64,000 bases of DNA from Metapseudomonas boanensis (GCF_018704125.1 NZ_JAGTIS010000001.1:372001-436000), one strand, 5' to 3'; shown: positions 19,325 through 28,909, counted from the first letter of the stretch. The notes: a model not told the origin generated them from the sequence alone. Program-made: numbers and translations.

Positions 19325-19942
19325 GTGGAAATCGCCTGTCTCGACCTTGAAGGTGTTCTCGTTCCGGAAATCTGGATCGCTTTCGCGGAAAAAACCGGAA
19401 TCGAAGCGCTCAAGGCGACCACCCGGGATATCCCGGACTACGACGTGCTGATGAAGCAGCGCCTGCGTATCCTCGACGAGCATGGCCTGAAACTGTCCGA
19501 CATCCAGGAAGTCATCGCGACCCTCAAGCCTCTGGATGGCGCTGTGGAGTTCGTGGACTGGCTGCGTGAGCGCTTCCAGGTGGTGATTCTTTCCGACACT
19601 TTCTACGAGTTCTCGCAGCCGCTGATGCGGCAGCTCGGCTTTCCGACGTTGCTGTGCCATCGCCTGATCACCGACGAGACCGATCGCGTGGTGGGTTACC
19701 AGTTGCGCCAGAAGGACCCCAAACGTCAATCCGTGATCGCCTTCAAGAGTCTTTATTACCGCGTCATTGCGGCAGGTGACTCGTACAACGACACCACCAT
19801 GCTCAGCGAGGCGCACAACGGGATCCTGTTCCACGCCCCTGAGAACGTGATTCGCGAGTTCCCGCAGTTCCCGGCAGTCCACACCTACGAAGACCTCAAG
19901 AGCGAGTTCATCAAAGCCTCCAGCCGCTCGCTGAGCCTCTGA
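19325..19942 (+). CDS. thrH: Bifunctional phosphoserine phosphatase / homoserine phosphotransferase
   Basis: HAD-superfamily enzyme of 205 residues. ThrH of P. aeruginosa dephosphorylates phosphoserine and can transfer the phosphate to homoserine. Motif I is DLEG (Asp7, Glu9), motif II SDT (near 90) and motif IV GDSYND (near 153). The GTG at 19325 gives the standard (M)EIACLDLEGVL start with GGGGA seven bases upstream; an in-frame TTG six bases earlier is not needed. It is a single gene closed by a strong terminator. Confidence 0.96.
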   Translation: MEIACLDLEGVLVPEIWIAFAEKTGIEALKATTRDIPDYDVLMKQRLRILDEHGLKLSDIQEVIATLKPLDGAVEFVDWLRERFQVVILSDTFYEFSQPLMRQLGFPTLLCHRLITDETDRVVGYQLRQKDPKRQSVIAFKSLYYRVIAAGDSYNDTTMLSEAHNGILFHAPENVIREFPQFPAVHTYEDLKSEFIKASSRSLSL

Positions 19943-19954
19943 GTGCCCGTCTGT

Positions 19955-19982
19955 GAAAAAGCCCGCGATAGCGGGCTTTTTC
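19955..19982 (+). terminator. Terminator of thrH
   Basis: A 12-bp perfect stem (GAAAAAGCCCGC/GCGGGCTTTTTC) around a GATA loop with a T tract lies directly after thrH. It is symmetrical enough to also serve the convergent pabB transcript. Confidence 0.9.
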
Positions 19983-20060
19983 ATTTCTGGCATGGACTGC
20001 CCATCGAGGTGTGGGGTGGGGCAGGTGCAGGCCTCAGGAACACGCTCTCAGGTGCGGCCC

Positions 20061-21410
20061 TCAGCCCTCCAGCGCTTCCAGCGTCTCCAGCAGGACCTTC
20101 ACCTTGGTGATGGACTCCTGGTATTCCGCCTGCCAATCGGAGTCGGCAACGATGCCGCCGCCACCCCAGCAACTGGCCTGGCCGTCCTTGACCAGGACCG
20201 TGCGAATGGCAATCGAACTGTCGAGCTCGCCACGTACGTCCAGATAGAGCAGGGAACCGCAGTAGATCGAGCGGCGCGTCGGCTCCAGCTCATCGATGAT
20301 CTGCATGGCCCGGATCTTTGGCGCGCCGGTGATGGAGCCGCCCGGGAAGCTGCCAGCGATCAGATCCAGCGCGTCCTTGCCGGGCGCCAGATGGCCGGTA
20401 ACGCTGCTCACCAGATGATGCACGTTGGGGTAGCTCTCAAGGGCGAAGAGTTCTGGAACCCGAACCGATCCCGTGGCGCAACTGCGACCCAGATCGTTGC
20501 GCAGCAGGTCGACGATCATCAGGTTCTCGGCGCGGTCCTTGCGGCTGGCCAGCAGCTCGTCCGCTTGCGCCTGGTCTTCCTCTGGCATGAGCCCCCGAGG
20601 ACGTGTGCCTTTGATTGGCCGGGTTTCCACCTGGCCCTGGCTGACCTTGAGGAAGCGCTCTGGTGACAGGCTGAGGATGGCGCCACCACCAGATAAGACC
20701 TGGTAGCCCGCGAATGGCGTGGGGCATGCCTGACGCAGGGCCTGGTAGGCCGTCCATGGATCCCCTTCGCAGGGCGCCTGGAAACGCTGGGTGAAGTTCA
20801 CCTGGTAGCAGTCGCCTGCCTGGATATAGGCCTGCACGCGCTCGATCGCATTCCTGTATTGCGCTTCAGCCAGGTTCCTGGCGAATGGTGCCGTCAACCG
20901 GAACGGGCCAGTCGCTGAGGTGCAGGGTTCGCTGAATAGTGCGATCAACCGCTGGCGTTCGGCTTGGGCCAGGCTCGGGTGGAACACCAGCTGGCTGGTG
21001 CGTGCCTGGTGATCAGTGACCAAGGCCCAGGCATACAGCCCGATGCCTGCATCGGGCAGCAGGAGGTCGTCGCGGGACTGCTGAGGCAGCTGCTCAAGGC
21101 GACGACCGAAGTCGTAGGCCAGGTAGCCGATCAGTCCGCCGACGAACGGTAGCTCGACGCCATTGGGTGGCGATGCCTCCCCAAGGCCGGCCAGGGCCTC
21201 GCGCAGGCGCTGAATGAAGTCGTTGGCCGATTCATTAGGTAGTGGCGCTAACTCTGCCAATGGCCAGGCACTGAATAGGTCATAGCGTCCACGGCAGGCC
21301 ACTGGACGGCCGGCATCCAGCAAGACGGCGCCGGGTGCCGAACGGAGCAGGGCAAAGCGTTCGCAGGGTGATTCGTGGTAGGGCAGGTAGTGAAGTTGGC
21401 AGTCAGGCAT
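20061..21410 (-). CDS. pabB: Aminodeoxychorismate synthase component I
   Basis: Converts chorismate and ammonia (from the PabA amidotransferase) to 4-amino-4-deoxychorismate for folate synthesis. The 449-residue protein has the chorismate-binding core with ALLSPERFL-like SLSPERFL, RPIKGTRPR, ENLMIVDLLRNDLGR and GGSITGAPK motifs, plus the N-terminal TrpE-like domain. The KGT/GAPK context is PabB rather than TrpE. I chose the ATG at 21410 (MPDCQLHYLPYHESP); the longer frame has a non-homologous N-terminus. Confidence 0.93.
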   Translation of the reverse strand: MPDCQLHYLPYHESPCERFALLRSAPGAVLLDAGRPVACRGRYDLFSAWPLAELAPLPNESANDFIQRLREALAGLGEASPPNGVELPFVGGLIGYLAYDFGRRLEQLPQQSRDDLLLPDAGIGLYAWALVTDHQARTSQLVFHPSLAQAERQRLIALFSEPCTSATGPFRLTAPFARNLAEAQYRNAIERVQAYIQAGDCYQVNFTQRFQAPCEGDPWTAYQALRQACPTPFAGYQVLSGGGAILSLSPERFLKVSQGQVETRPIKGTRPRGLMPEEDQAQADELLASRKDRAENLMIVDLLRNDLGRSCATGSVRVPELFALESYPNVHHLVSSVTGHLAPGKDALDLIAGSFPGGSITGAPKIRAMQIIDELEPTRRSIYCGSLLYLDVRGELDSSIAIRTVLVKDGQASCWGGGGIVADSDWQAEYQESITKVKVLLETLEALEG

Positions 21411-21603
21411 ATAGGGACGCAGGCTGGACGCAAGAGCGAATTCTAGTCTGCCTCCAGTATTGATCCTAGAGCCTTTTCTCAAGTTTGCGCGGCAAATGCA
21501 TTCTGATAGTTATGTACCAATCCGACGGAGAAGCACCTTCGTTCCAGAACGATAACGACATACGGATTCAGGCTTTGGACGCAGTCCTCAACCCCGTTGC
21601 AGG

Positions 21604-22400
21604 TAGCCTTCAGTATTCGAAACTCATAACTCCCCCGACTATTTGCCGAGACCGCAGGTCCAGGCTGCCTTGGCCGCTCATCCCCATGCGCGGCTGTTGT
21701 TGTTCTCCGCCCTCGCCGGTTTTGGCAAGAGCACTGCCCTGGCGGCCCTGGCCGAAGCGTGTCGGGTGGGCTTGCACTGCGGTAGCCGGACCCCCGGCAT
21801 TTCTCGCTGGCTGTTGGCAGCTGCTCGCTGCTGCCGTTGAACTCCGCCACTTCGGGGGCCAAGGGCTGGCTTCTGGAGTTCGGTCGCGACGAGTTGCGTC
21901 TGTCCGTCAACGAGACCCGTGAGTACCTGGAGCGGATGGGCCGGCAATTGGATGATGCCGCACTGACCGCTTTGCATAGCCATACCGAAGGGTGGGTGAT
22001 TGGTGGGCAGCAGGCCAGCCTCCGGCTCCGACACCAGCCCCATGCCGCTGAACAGATGGATCGCCTCGGCAGCGGTCAGAGACCCTTCAGCCAATACCTG
22101 CTCGCCAACGTCTTCGGGCAACTCTCCGCAGAGATGCAGGGTGTGCTGCTGGCCCTCGGGATTGCCAGCCAGTTGAGCGGTGACCTGGCCAACGCCTTGA
22201 CCGGCCGCCGGGACGGTCAGGAGCTGTTGGAATGACCGAAATCCATGCAGCTGTTCCCGCTGTCGCTGGGCCGTGAGCGGCAGTGGTATTGCTTGCATCA
22301 CCTGTTTGCCGAGTTCCTCCGTGGTCGCCTGAAAACCAGCGATCCGGAGCGCTTCAAACAACTCCACTTCAACGCCAGCCTGTGGTTCACCCATCACAAT
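21604..22400 (+). pseudogene. Decayed MalT/AlkS-like LuxR family ATP-dependent regulator
   Basis: Remnant of a large LuxR-family regulator with an N-terminal NTPase. One frame encodes LPRPQVQAALAAHPHARL and the Walker A AGFGKST (about 21640-21740). After a large internal deletion and frameshift another frame resumes with GRDELRLSVNETREYL and TEGWVIGGQQ (21850-22030). An in-frame TGA at 22233-22235 interrupts LLE-stop-PKSMQLFPLSLG, after which homology continues to LHHLFAEFLRGRL. The TPR region and C-terminal HTH are missing. The position beside pabB matches, from memory, a LuxR-type regulator gene next to pabB in P. aeruginosa. Confidence 0.8.
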
Positions 22401-22401
22401 G

Positions 22402-22539
22402 GATGAAGATCACGGCTTGATCACTCTGGACAGCAAGCCGTCCAAGCGGTCCTTGCAGGGGGTGGCGCTGAGCGAGTCTGGGCTGCAGGTCCACGAGCAT
22501 GCGGAGCAGGGCTCGATCGAGCAGGCGATCGTACGTTAA
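22402..22539 (+). other. Short open frame at the end of the decayed regulator
   Basis: An open frame of 45 codons (DEDHGLITLDSKPSKRSLQG onward) ends at TAA 22537-22539. It has genome-like codon use but no start codon with a ribosome binding site. It may be the 3' end of another deleted gene fused to the regulator remnant. No homology is recognised. Confidence 0.35.
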
Positions 22540-22550
22540 ACACTGAATCT

Positions 22551-22572
22551 GCAGCCCTTGGGCAAGGGCTGC
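22551..22572 (-). terminator. Hairpin after the class II DAHP synthase gene
   Basis: GCAGCCCTT-GGGC-AAGGGCTGC forms a 9-bp perfect stem just downstream of the leftward gene. No T-run follows, so intrinsic termination is uncertain. Confidence 0.4.
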
Positions 22573-22584
22573 GACAGGCGTCCA

Positions 22585-23934
22585 TCAGCGACGAATCTGC
22601 TTCAGGGTTTCGGCGATCAGGAAGGCCAGCTCCAGGGACTGGTCGGCGTTCAAGCGCGGGTCGCAATGGGTGTGGTAACGGTCGGAGAGGCCGTCTTCGG
22701 TAATCGGACGGGCGCCGCCGATGCACTCGGTGACGTTCTGCCCGGTCATCTCAATGTGGATGCCGCCGGCATGGCTGCCCTCGGCCTGGTGCACTTGGAA
22801 GAACTGCTTGACCTCTTCGAGGATGCTGGCGAAATCGCGAGTCTTGTAGCCGCTGGATGCCTTGATGGTGTTGCCGTGCATCGGGTCGGAGCTCCAGAGC
22901 ACCTTGCGACCTTCGCCCTGGACGGTGCGGATCAGTCGCGGCAGGTGCTCGCCGACCTTCTCGGCACCCATGCGCACGATCAGGTTCAGGCGGCCGGGAT
23001 CGTTGTCCGGGTTGAGGATATCGATCAGGCGGATCAGCTCGTCACTGTCCATGCTCGGACCGACCTTGACCCCAATGGGGTTGCCGACGCCGCGCAAGAA
23101 CTCGACATGAGCGCCGTCCAGCTGGCGCGTGCGGTCGCCGATCCACAGCATATGCGCGGAGCAGTCGTACCAGTCGCCGGTGAGGCTGTCACGGCGCACG
23201 AAGGCCTGTTCGTAGTTCAGCAGGAGGGCTTCGTGGGCGGTGAAGAAGCTCGCTTCACGTAGTTGCGGTGCGCTGTCCAGACCGCAGGCGCGCATGAAGG
23301 CCAGGCTCTCATCGATGCGGTCGGCCAGCTGGCTGTACTTTTCGGTCAGCGCCGAGTTGGCGATGAAGTCGAGGTTCCACTGGTGGACCTGGTGCACGTC
23401 AGCGAAGCCGCCCTGGGCGAAGGCGCGCAGCAGGTTGAGGGTGGCCGTGGCCTGGTGATAGGCGTGCAGCAAGCGTTCTGGATCGGGCACCCGGCTGACC
23501 GGGTCGAAGCCGATACCGTTGACGATATCGCCACGGTAGGCGGGCAGGGTGACCTCCCCCTGGGTCTCGTTGCCAGAGGATCGCGGCTTGGCGAACTGGC
23601 CGGCCATACGCCCGACTTTCACCACTGGGCAGCCGGCGGCGAAGGTCATGACAATCGCCATCTGCAGCAGCACCTTGAAGGTGTCGCGAATCTTCGCAGC
23701 GGAGAACTCGGCGAAGCTTTCCGCGCAGTCGCCACCTTGCAGCAGGAAGGCCCGGCCTTCGGTGACTTCGGCGAACTGCCGACGAAGCTCCCGCGCCTCA
23801 CCCGCGAACACCAGCGGCGGGTAGCTCGCCAGGGTCTGCTCGACATGCGCCAGTTTGTCGGCATCCGGGTATTCGGGCTGCTGCTGGATGGGTTTGTCCC
23901 TCCAGCTCTCGGGGCTCCAGTCTTGGCTGTTCAT
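22585..23934 (-). CDS. 3-deoxy-7-phosphoheptulonate synthase, class II (plant-like)
   Basis: Type II DAHP synthase of 449 residues catalysing the first shikimate step. Class II landmarks are [11 protein letters not shown] (64-74), [15 protein letters not shown] (101-115), [20 protein letters not shown] and [11 protein letters not shown]. aeruginosa encodes one long and one short class II enzyme; this length fits the long, allosterically regulated kind, often linked to primary aromatic amino acid synthesis. It is the second DAHP synthase in this window. Confidence 0.95.
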   Translation of the reverse strand: MNSQDWSPESWRDKPIQQQPEYPDADKLAHVEQTLASYPPLVFAGEARELRRQFAEVTEGRAFLLQGGDCAESFAEFSAAKIRDTFKVLLQMAIVMTFAAGCPVVKVGRMAGQFAKPRSSGNETQGEVTLPAYRGDIVNGIGFDPVSRVPDPERLLHAYHQATATLNLLRAFAQGGFADVHQVHQWNLDFIANSALTEKYSQLADRIDESLAFMRACGLDSAPQLREASFFTAHEALLLNYEQAFVRRDSLTGDWYDCSAHMLWIGDRTRQLDGAHVEFLRGVGNPIGVKVGPSMDSDELIRLIDILNPDNDPGRLNLIVRMGAEKVGEHLPRLIRTVQGEGRKVLWSSDPMHGNTIKASSGYKTRDFASILEEVKQFFQVHQAEGSHAGGIHIEMTGQNVTECIGGARPITEDGLSDRYHTHCDPRLNADQSLELAFLIAETLKQIRR

Positions 23935-24218
23935 CAGGGTCTCGATACGGCTGCTTGCGGGGAATGCGCCATGTTAACCGATTGACCTGGGCCACGTGGG
24001 GCTGCGAGTGTCGCTGCGGCGTAGGTGAGCGCATACCTGCTGGAGATGTCCTTGGCGCTGGTATCCTATTCGGGCTTTCTTCAGGCAGCTGTGGCTGACT
24101 GGGTGATGGCGGGACTAAGCCGGCAGCGATGATTCTGGCTTCAATGGCAATTGGCGCCTGATATGGCGCCGCGCTGGTGCTCGCTAGCGGCATCGGCCTT
24201 GAGTGGGATGGAATTGTG

Positions 24219-24965
24219 ATGTCCGAGGAGCGTCTGCTCGCGGAAGTGCGCGATGATTTCGGTGTGATCCGGGTATTCGAGGTGGGCGATTATCGCGTCC
24301 TCGAGTTCGGCGAGGCCGTGGAGCAGAGTTGTGTGTTTACGGCTGATCCCAGCTGGCTCGAATACGACTACACCCGCGCGATGCTTATTGGCGCGCTGTG
24401 CCACGAGGCGCCAGAGACGGCGCTGTTCCTTGGCCTGGGGGCCGGGACCCTGACCCAGGCCTGCCTCAAGTTTCTGCCGCTCGACGACGTCGAGGTCATC
24501 GAACTGCGCCCGGACGTGCCCCGCCTGGCCATGGAGTACATGGGCCTGACGGATGATCCGCGCCTGTACCTGCGAATCGGTGATGCCCTCGAACTATTAC
24601 CCAGCGCTGAGCCGGCCGACCTGATCTTCGTTGATCTCTATACCGACCATGGGCCTGGGGTAGGGCATCTGGCCTGGGATTTCCTCGGTGCTTGCCAGAA
24701 ACGCCTCAGCCCCGGAGGCTGGCTGGTGATCAACCAATGGGCCGCAGATGACGGCAAACCCCTCGGCGCGGCCCTGCTACGGGGACTGTTCCATCGGCAT
24801 TACTGGGAGTGCCCGGTGAAGGAAGGCAACGTCATCCTCATCGTGCCGGCCGATCTTGATCAGCAACTGGATCGTGAGGCCCTGAATGCAAGGGCAGAAG
24901 CCCTGGCGCCAAGGCTGGGCTACTCCCTGCAGCCCTTGCTGGACGTGCTGCGCGAGGCGAGCTGA
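24219..24965 (+). CDS. Spermidine synthase-like methyltransferase-fold protein
   Basis: 248-residue SpeE-like protein with the nucleotide-binding glycine motif FLGLGAGTL (about 69-77), the acidic VIELRPDV (87-94) and IFVDLYTD (132-139). The N-terminal beta domain of true spermidine synthases is short here, and the polyamine-binding aspartates are not clearly conserved. The real substrate is therefore uncertain. The start at 24219 (MSEERLLAEV) has GGATGGA upstream; a start 42 bases earlier is less likely. Confidence 0.8.
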   Translation: MSEERLLAEVRDDFGVIRVFEVGDYRVLEFGEAVEQSCVFTADPSWLEYDYTRAMLIGALCHEAPETALFLGLGAGTLTQACLKFLPLDDVEVIELRPDVPRLAMEYMGLTDDPRLYLRIGDALELLPSAEPADLIFVDLYTDHGPGVGHLAWDFLGACQKRLSPGGWLVINQWAADDGKPLGAALLRGLFHRHYWECPVKEGNVILIVPADLDQQLDREALNARAEALAPRLGYSLQPLLDVLREAS

Positions 24966-25005
24966 GGCTTGGCGGACTGTGCTGTGGGTGCGGACTCATT
25001 CGCAA

Positions 25006-25024
25006 GGGGCTGCGCAGCAGCCCC
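25006..25024. terminator. GC-rich hairpin between convergent genes
   Basis: GGGGCTGC-GCA-GCAGCCCC is a perfect 8-bp stem 40 bases after the SpeE-like gene, between two convergent genes. No T tract is present. Confidence 0.4.
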
Positions 25025-25107
25025 CAGTCTTGAAAGGCATTCCTTCGGACTGCTTGGCGAATGACTTCGCCCCGCAAGAAAGCTGCCGGTATGCCCGGTG
25101 CGTTAAT

Positions 25108-25899
25108 CTACCTGCCTTTGAAATGCCCGGCGCGTTGTTCCTGCTGGGCGCGCAGACCTTCTTTGGCGTCATCGCTGGCCAACAACTGTTGTGCAACAAG
25201 TGCCAACGCTGCCGCAGCGGCTTCTTCGCCTTCGTTGACAGTCTGTCGAGCCGACGCCAGGGTAGCCTTGATCCCCAACGGCGCTTGCGCCGCCACTCGC
25301 TCGGCCAGCCAGATGGCGCGTGGCAGGAGGTCTTCACTGGCCAGCACCTCTTGCACCAGGCCCAGGCGATAGGCCTCGTGGGCATCGAACTCGTCACCGG
25401 TCAGCAGCCAGCGCATGGCATTGCCCCAGCCAGCCACTTGGTGCAGCCGCAGTGTGGCGCCGGCGAAGGGGAAGATGCCGCGCTGTACTTCCAGTTGAGC
25501 AAAGCGTGTATTGCTAGCGCACAGGTTGATATCGGCCGCCAGCATCAGCTCGATGCCGATCGTGTAACAGTAGCCCTGCACGGCCACCAGCAGGGGCTTG
25601 GACAGGCGCTGGCCGCCGAAGGTGCCCCAGGCGTCGATTGCGCCTGCCGGCAGCCGCCACCCGGTGCGGAAGGTTTCGCCGACATTGGCGAGGTCCAGCC
25701 CAGCAGTGAAGTGGTCGCCGTGAGCGAACACCAGCGCGCAGCGCGCGTCGTCGTCCCGTTCATACTCACCCAGGGCCAGAACCAGATCGTCCAGCATGGC
25801 TTGGTCGAAGGCATTGCGCTTGGCCACGCGATCAAGGCCGATGAGCATGATGTGGCCGCGCTTTTCACGGCTGACGCGACCGACAGAGCTTGAAGACAT
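25108..25899 (-). CDS. Crotonase/enoyl-CoA hydratase family protein
   Basis: 263-residue crotonase-fold protein. The oxyanion-hole segments are FTAGLDLANV (about 63-72) and YTIGIELMLAADINL (111-125). The Glu of the first catalytic position is present (QLEVQRGIFPFAG), but the second catalytic Glu position of classical hydratases reads Arg in GNAMRWLLTGD. Hydration of ordinary 2-enoyl-CoA is therefore doubtful and an isomerase-like or other CoA reaction is possible. The ATG at 25899 has GAGGAAA upstream. It is a single gene. Confidence 0.88.
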   Translation of the reverse strand: MSSSSVGRVSREKRGHIMLIGLDRVAKRNAFDQAMLDDLVLALGEYERDDDARCALVFAHGDHFTAGLDLANVGETFRTGWRLPAGAIDAWGTFGGQRLSKPLLVAVQGYCYTIGIELMLAADINLCASNTRFAQLEVQRGIFPFAGATLRLHQVAGWGNAMRWLLTGDEFDAHEAYRLGLVQEVLASEDLLPRAIWLAERVAAQAPLGIKATLASARQTVNEGEEAAAAALALVAQQLLASDDAKEGLRAQQEQRAGHFKGR

Positions 25900-26266
25900 G
25901 GTGGTTTCCTCGTGCGAGTGGCGGGGGCGCACGAGGGGTATAGTCGTCGAGTATTTCCTTGTCCATTGCGTTGACCGTCCGACGGGGTACAAAGAGGTGG
26001 CACAGAAAAACCTGCACGGCAAGAATGTTTTTCCTGTATGATGCGCGCCGGCCTGCAAACGGCCCCGTTCAGGAACTGCGTTTTATCCGAGGCCTTGTGC
26101 CTTCGGCTGCAAGTCCGCGTCGCGGACTACCCTTGACGATTCATCCATTCCTAAAAAAGCGTACTCGCAAATTCTCTACCAGGCTGCCAGGGTGACCCAC
26201 AAGGTCCTTCACGGCATATGCAGCCATGGAACAAGGGTCTTTGCGGATGCACATTGAGGCAGACCC
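25900..26266 (+). other. Long leader region of the DEAD-box helicase gene
   Basis: A 367-base gap with no gene. A -10-like TATGAT is at 26037-26042 with a poor -35. It would give a 5' leader of about 220 bases containing a GTCCGC/GCGGAC hairpin (26113-26127). Long structured leaders are typical of cold-induced helicase mRNAs. Confidence 0.5.
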
Positions 26267-27940
26267 ATGACCCAGGAACTCGGCACCTTCGCCGCGCTCG
26301 GCCTTCATCCCAATGTTCTCGCCGCAATCTCTGCGGTTGGCTATGAAGAACCGTCCCCCATCCAGGCCCAGTCGATTCCGGTGATCCTCGCCGGTCACGA
26401 CATGATTGGCCAGGCCCAGACCGGTACCGGCAAGACTGCAGCCTTCGCGCTGCCGATCCTGTCGCGCATCGATCCGGCCAAACGAGAGCCGCAGGCGCTG
26501 ATCCTGGCACCGACCCGCGAGCTCGCACTGCAAGTTGCAACCGCCTTCGAAACCTACGCCAAGCAGATGCCCGGCCTGAACGTGGTCGCTGTCTACGGTG
26601 GCGCACCCATGGGCCCGCAACTCAAGGCCCTGCGCCAAGGAGCCCAGGTTATCGTGGCAACCCCCGGTCGTCTCTGCGACCACCTGCGTCGTGACGAGAA
26701 GCTGCTTGCCACCGTGCAACAGCTGGTGCTCGACGAGGCGGACGAGATGCTCAAGCTCGGCTTCATGGACGACCTCGAAGTGATCTTCGAGGCCCTTCCT
26801 GAGAGCCGTCAGAGCGTCCTGTTCTCGGCTACCCTGCCGCCGTCGATCCGCTCGATCGCCGAGCGTCACCTGCGTAACCCGCAGCACGTCAAGATCGCCG
26901 CCAAAACCCAGACTGTGGCTCGTATCGAACAAGCCCACCTGATGGTCCATGCCGACCAGAAGACCGGCGCCGTTCTGCGTCTGCTGGAAGTCGAAGAGTT
27001 CGACGCGCTGATCGCTTTCGTGCGCACCAAGCAGGCCACTCTGGACCTGGCCAGTGCCCTCGAAGCCAAAGGCTACAAAGCTGCTGCGCTGAACGGCGAC
27101 ATCGCCCAGAACCAGCGTGAGCGCGTGATCGAGTCCCTCAAGGACGGTCGTCTGGACATCGTGGTCGCTACGGACGTAGCCGCCCGTGGTATCGACGTAC
27201 CGCGCATCACCCACGTATTCAACGTGGATATGCCGTATGACCCCGAGTCCTACGTACACCGTATCGGTCGTACCGGCCGTGCGGGTCGTGATGGTCGTGC
27301 ACTGCTGCTGGTAACTCCGCGTGAGCGTCGCATGCTGCAGGTGATCGAGCGTGTCACCGGCCAGAAAGTGGCCGAAGTGCGCCTGCCCAACGCCCAGCAA
27401 GTGCTGGACGCCCGCATCAAGAAGCTGACTGCCAGCCTCACTCCGCTGGTGGCCGAAGCCGAAGCCAGCCATGGCGAACTGCTGGACCGCCTGATTTCCG
27501 ACATCGGCTGCAGCCCACGTGCCCTGGCCTCGGCGCTGCTGCGCAAGGCCACCAATGGCCAGGCGCTGAATCTGGCGGATGTCGAACGCGAACAGCCGCT
27601 GGTGCCGAGCTCCCAGCCGCGCGAGCGTCGCGAGCGTGATGGCGAGCGCAGTGAGCGTGGCGAGTACCGCGAGCGTCGCGCCCCGGTTCCGCTGGCCGAA
27701 GGCCGCGTACGTTGTCGCACTGCCTTGGGGACGCGCGACGGTATTGCCGCGAAGAACCTGCTGGGCGCCATCCTCAACGAGGGCGGCATTGCGCGTGAAG
27801 CGATCGGTCGAATCCAGATCCGCGAGACCTTCAGCTTGGTCGAGCTGCCGGAAGAAGGCCTGGATCGCCTGCTGGGCAAGCTGAAGGACACCCGTGTGGC
27901 CGGTAAGCAGTTGAAGCTGCGCCGCTACCGCGAAGACTGA
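26267..27940 (+). CDS. DEAD-box ATP-dependent RNA helicase (DeaD/CsdA-like)
   Basis: 557-residue RNA helicase with Q-motif (GYEEPSPIQ, 25-33), Walker A AQTGTGKT (50-57), DEAD (156-159), SAT and HRIGRTGRAGR. After the two RecA domains comes a region rich in Arg/Glu (about 442-470) and a C-terminal DbpA/CsdA-type RNA-binding domain (VRCRTALGTRDG onward). Such proteins unwind rRNA or mRNA structure during ribosome assembly and cold growth. It is followed by a strong terminator and preceded by a long leader. Confidence 0.95.
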   Translation: MTQELGTFAALGLHPNVLAAISAVGYEEPSPIQAQSIPVILAGHDMIGQAQTGTGKTAAFALPILSRIDPAKREPQALILAPTRELALQVATAFETYAKQMPGLNVVAVYGGAPMGPQLKALRQGAQVIVATPGRLCDHLRRDEKLLATVQQLVLDEADEMLKLGFMDDLEVIFEALPESRQSVLFSATLPPSIRSIAERHLRNPQHVKIAAKTQTVARIEQAHLMVHADQKTGAVLRLLEVEEFDALIAFVRTKQATLDLASALEAKGYKAAALNGDIAQNQRERVIESLKDGRLDIVVATDVAARGIDVPRITHVFNVDMPYDPESYVHRIGRTGRAGRDGRALLLVTPRERRMLQVIERVTGQKVAEVRLPNAQQVLDARIKKLTASLTPLVAEAEASHGELLDRLISDIGCSPRALASALLRKATNGQALNLADVEREQPLVPSSQPRERRERDGERSERGEYRERRAPVPLAEGRVRCRTALGTRDGIAAKNLLGAILNEGGIAREAIGRIQIRETFSLVELPEEGLDRLLGKLKDTRVAGKQLKLRRYRED

Positions 27941-27957
27941 AGCACCTGGCTATAAAT

Positions 27958-27986
27958 GAAAAAGCCCCGCATTGCGGGGCTTTTTT
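27958..27986. terminator. Terminator after the DEAD-box helicase gene
   Basis: A 10-bp stem (AAAGCCCCGC/GCGGGGCTTT) with an ATT loop is followed by a T run, and preceded by A residues. It can serve both this gene and the convergent dioxygenase gene. Confidence 0.9.
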
Positions 27987-28042
27987 ATGTGTGGTGCGTG
28001 GAGGGAATGAATCGCCCCATGCACAGAAAGCAGGCGGCGCGG

Positions 28043-28810
28043 CTAATCGAACCGGTAGATATCCATTCCCAGTGCCCCTAGGGTGAAGCCGCTGTGTACC
28101 ACTTCGAAGCAGCTGCCTGCGCCACGGGCGAAGTACAGCGGCAGCAGGTGTTCATCACTGGGATGATTTCGTACGGCATGTGGCGCGAGTTTGCGATAGT
28201 CGTGGAGCGCACCTTCGTCATCGGTCTTCAAATGGGCCACCATCCAGTCGCGAAACTCGCGAGCCCAGGGACTAATGACGTCAGGGCCGGCGCGCCAGTC
28301 CAGTTCGCCCAAATTGTGGGTGATGCTTCCCGAGCCGATCAGCAGGATGCCCTGCTCGCGCAGCGTTGCCAGTGCACGGCCAACGCGGGTCAGGAATGCC
28401 GGGCCAAGTCGGCTTGGCAGCGAAAGCTGTACGACCGGGATATCTGCGTCCGGGTACATCAGCGACAGGGGCACCCAGGTCCCGTGGTCGAAGGGGCGCT
28501 CGGGGTCGATTGAGGCTGGCAGGCCAGCCTGGTTCAGTTGTACAGCGACAGTTTTAGCCAGCCCGGGGGCGCCGGGTGCAGGATACTGCACGGCGTAGAG
28601 GGCCTGCGGAAAGCCATGGAAATCATGCCAGGTGGTGGGCTGGGCGGCACCAGAGAGCAGCAGGCGATCGCTCTCCCAGTGCGCGGAAACCACAAGAATG
28701 GCGCGAGGCCTCGGTAACGAGTCGGCCAGTTTTTTCAAGGCAGGGCCACTGGCGCCGGGTTCCAGCGCAAGCATCGGCGAGCCGTGGGAAATGAACAGGC
28801 TGGGTAGCAT
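28043..28810 (-). CDS. DODA-type extradiol ring-opening dioxygenase (YgiD-like)
   Basis: 255-residue member of the LigB/DODA superfamily, related to plant 4,5-DOPA dioxygenase and E. coli YgiD. Metal-ligand regions are visible at FISHGSP (6-12), VVSAHWES (40-47), FDHGTWVPL (108-116) and SGSITHNLGE. The real bacterial substrate is generally unknown. The ATG at 28810 (MLPSLFISHG) has GAGGAATTCC upstream. It is divergent from tpm across a 99-base AT-rich spacer. Confidence 0.9.
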   Translation of the reverse strand: MLPSLFISHGSPMLALEPGASGPALKKLADSLPRPRAILVVSAHWESDRLLLSGAAQPTTWHDFHGFPQALYAVQYPAPGAPGLAKTVAVQLNQAGLPASIDPERPFDHGTWVPLSLMYPDADIPVVQLSLPSRLGPAFLTRVGRALATLREQGILLIGSGSITHNLGELDWRAGPDVISPWAREFRDWMVAHLKTDDEGALHDYRKLAPHAVRNHPSDEHLLPLYFARGAGSCFEVVHSGFTLGALGMDIYRFD

Positions 28811-28909
28811 TTCGGAATTCCTCGGGTAGGATGCCGGCATCATCAGGGCTGGATATATCGATTTCCAGTATAAATTGTTGAACTTATCAATCGAATTGTT
28901 GGAGGCGTC

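Noticed and set aside
26141-27472. 443-codon minus-strand open frame
   Set aside because: It is a shadow of the DEAD-box helicase gene on the other strand and has no recognisable domain.
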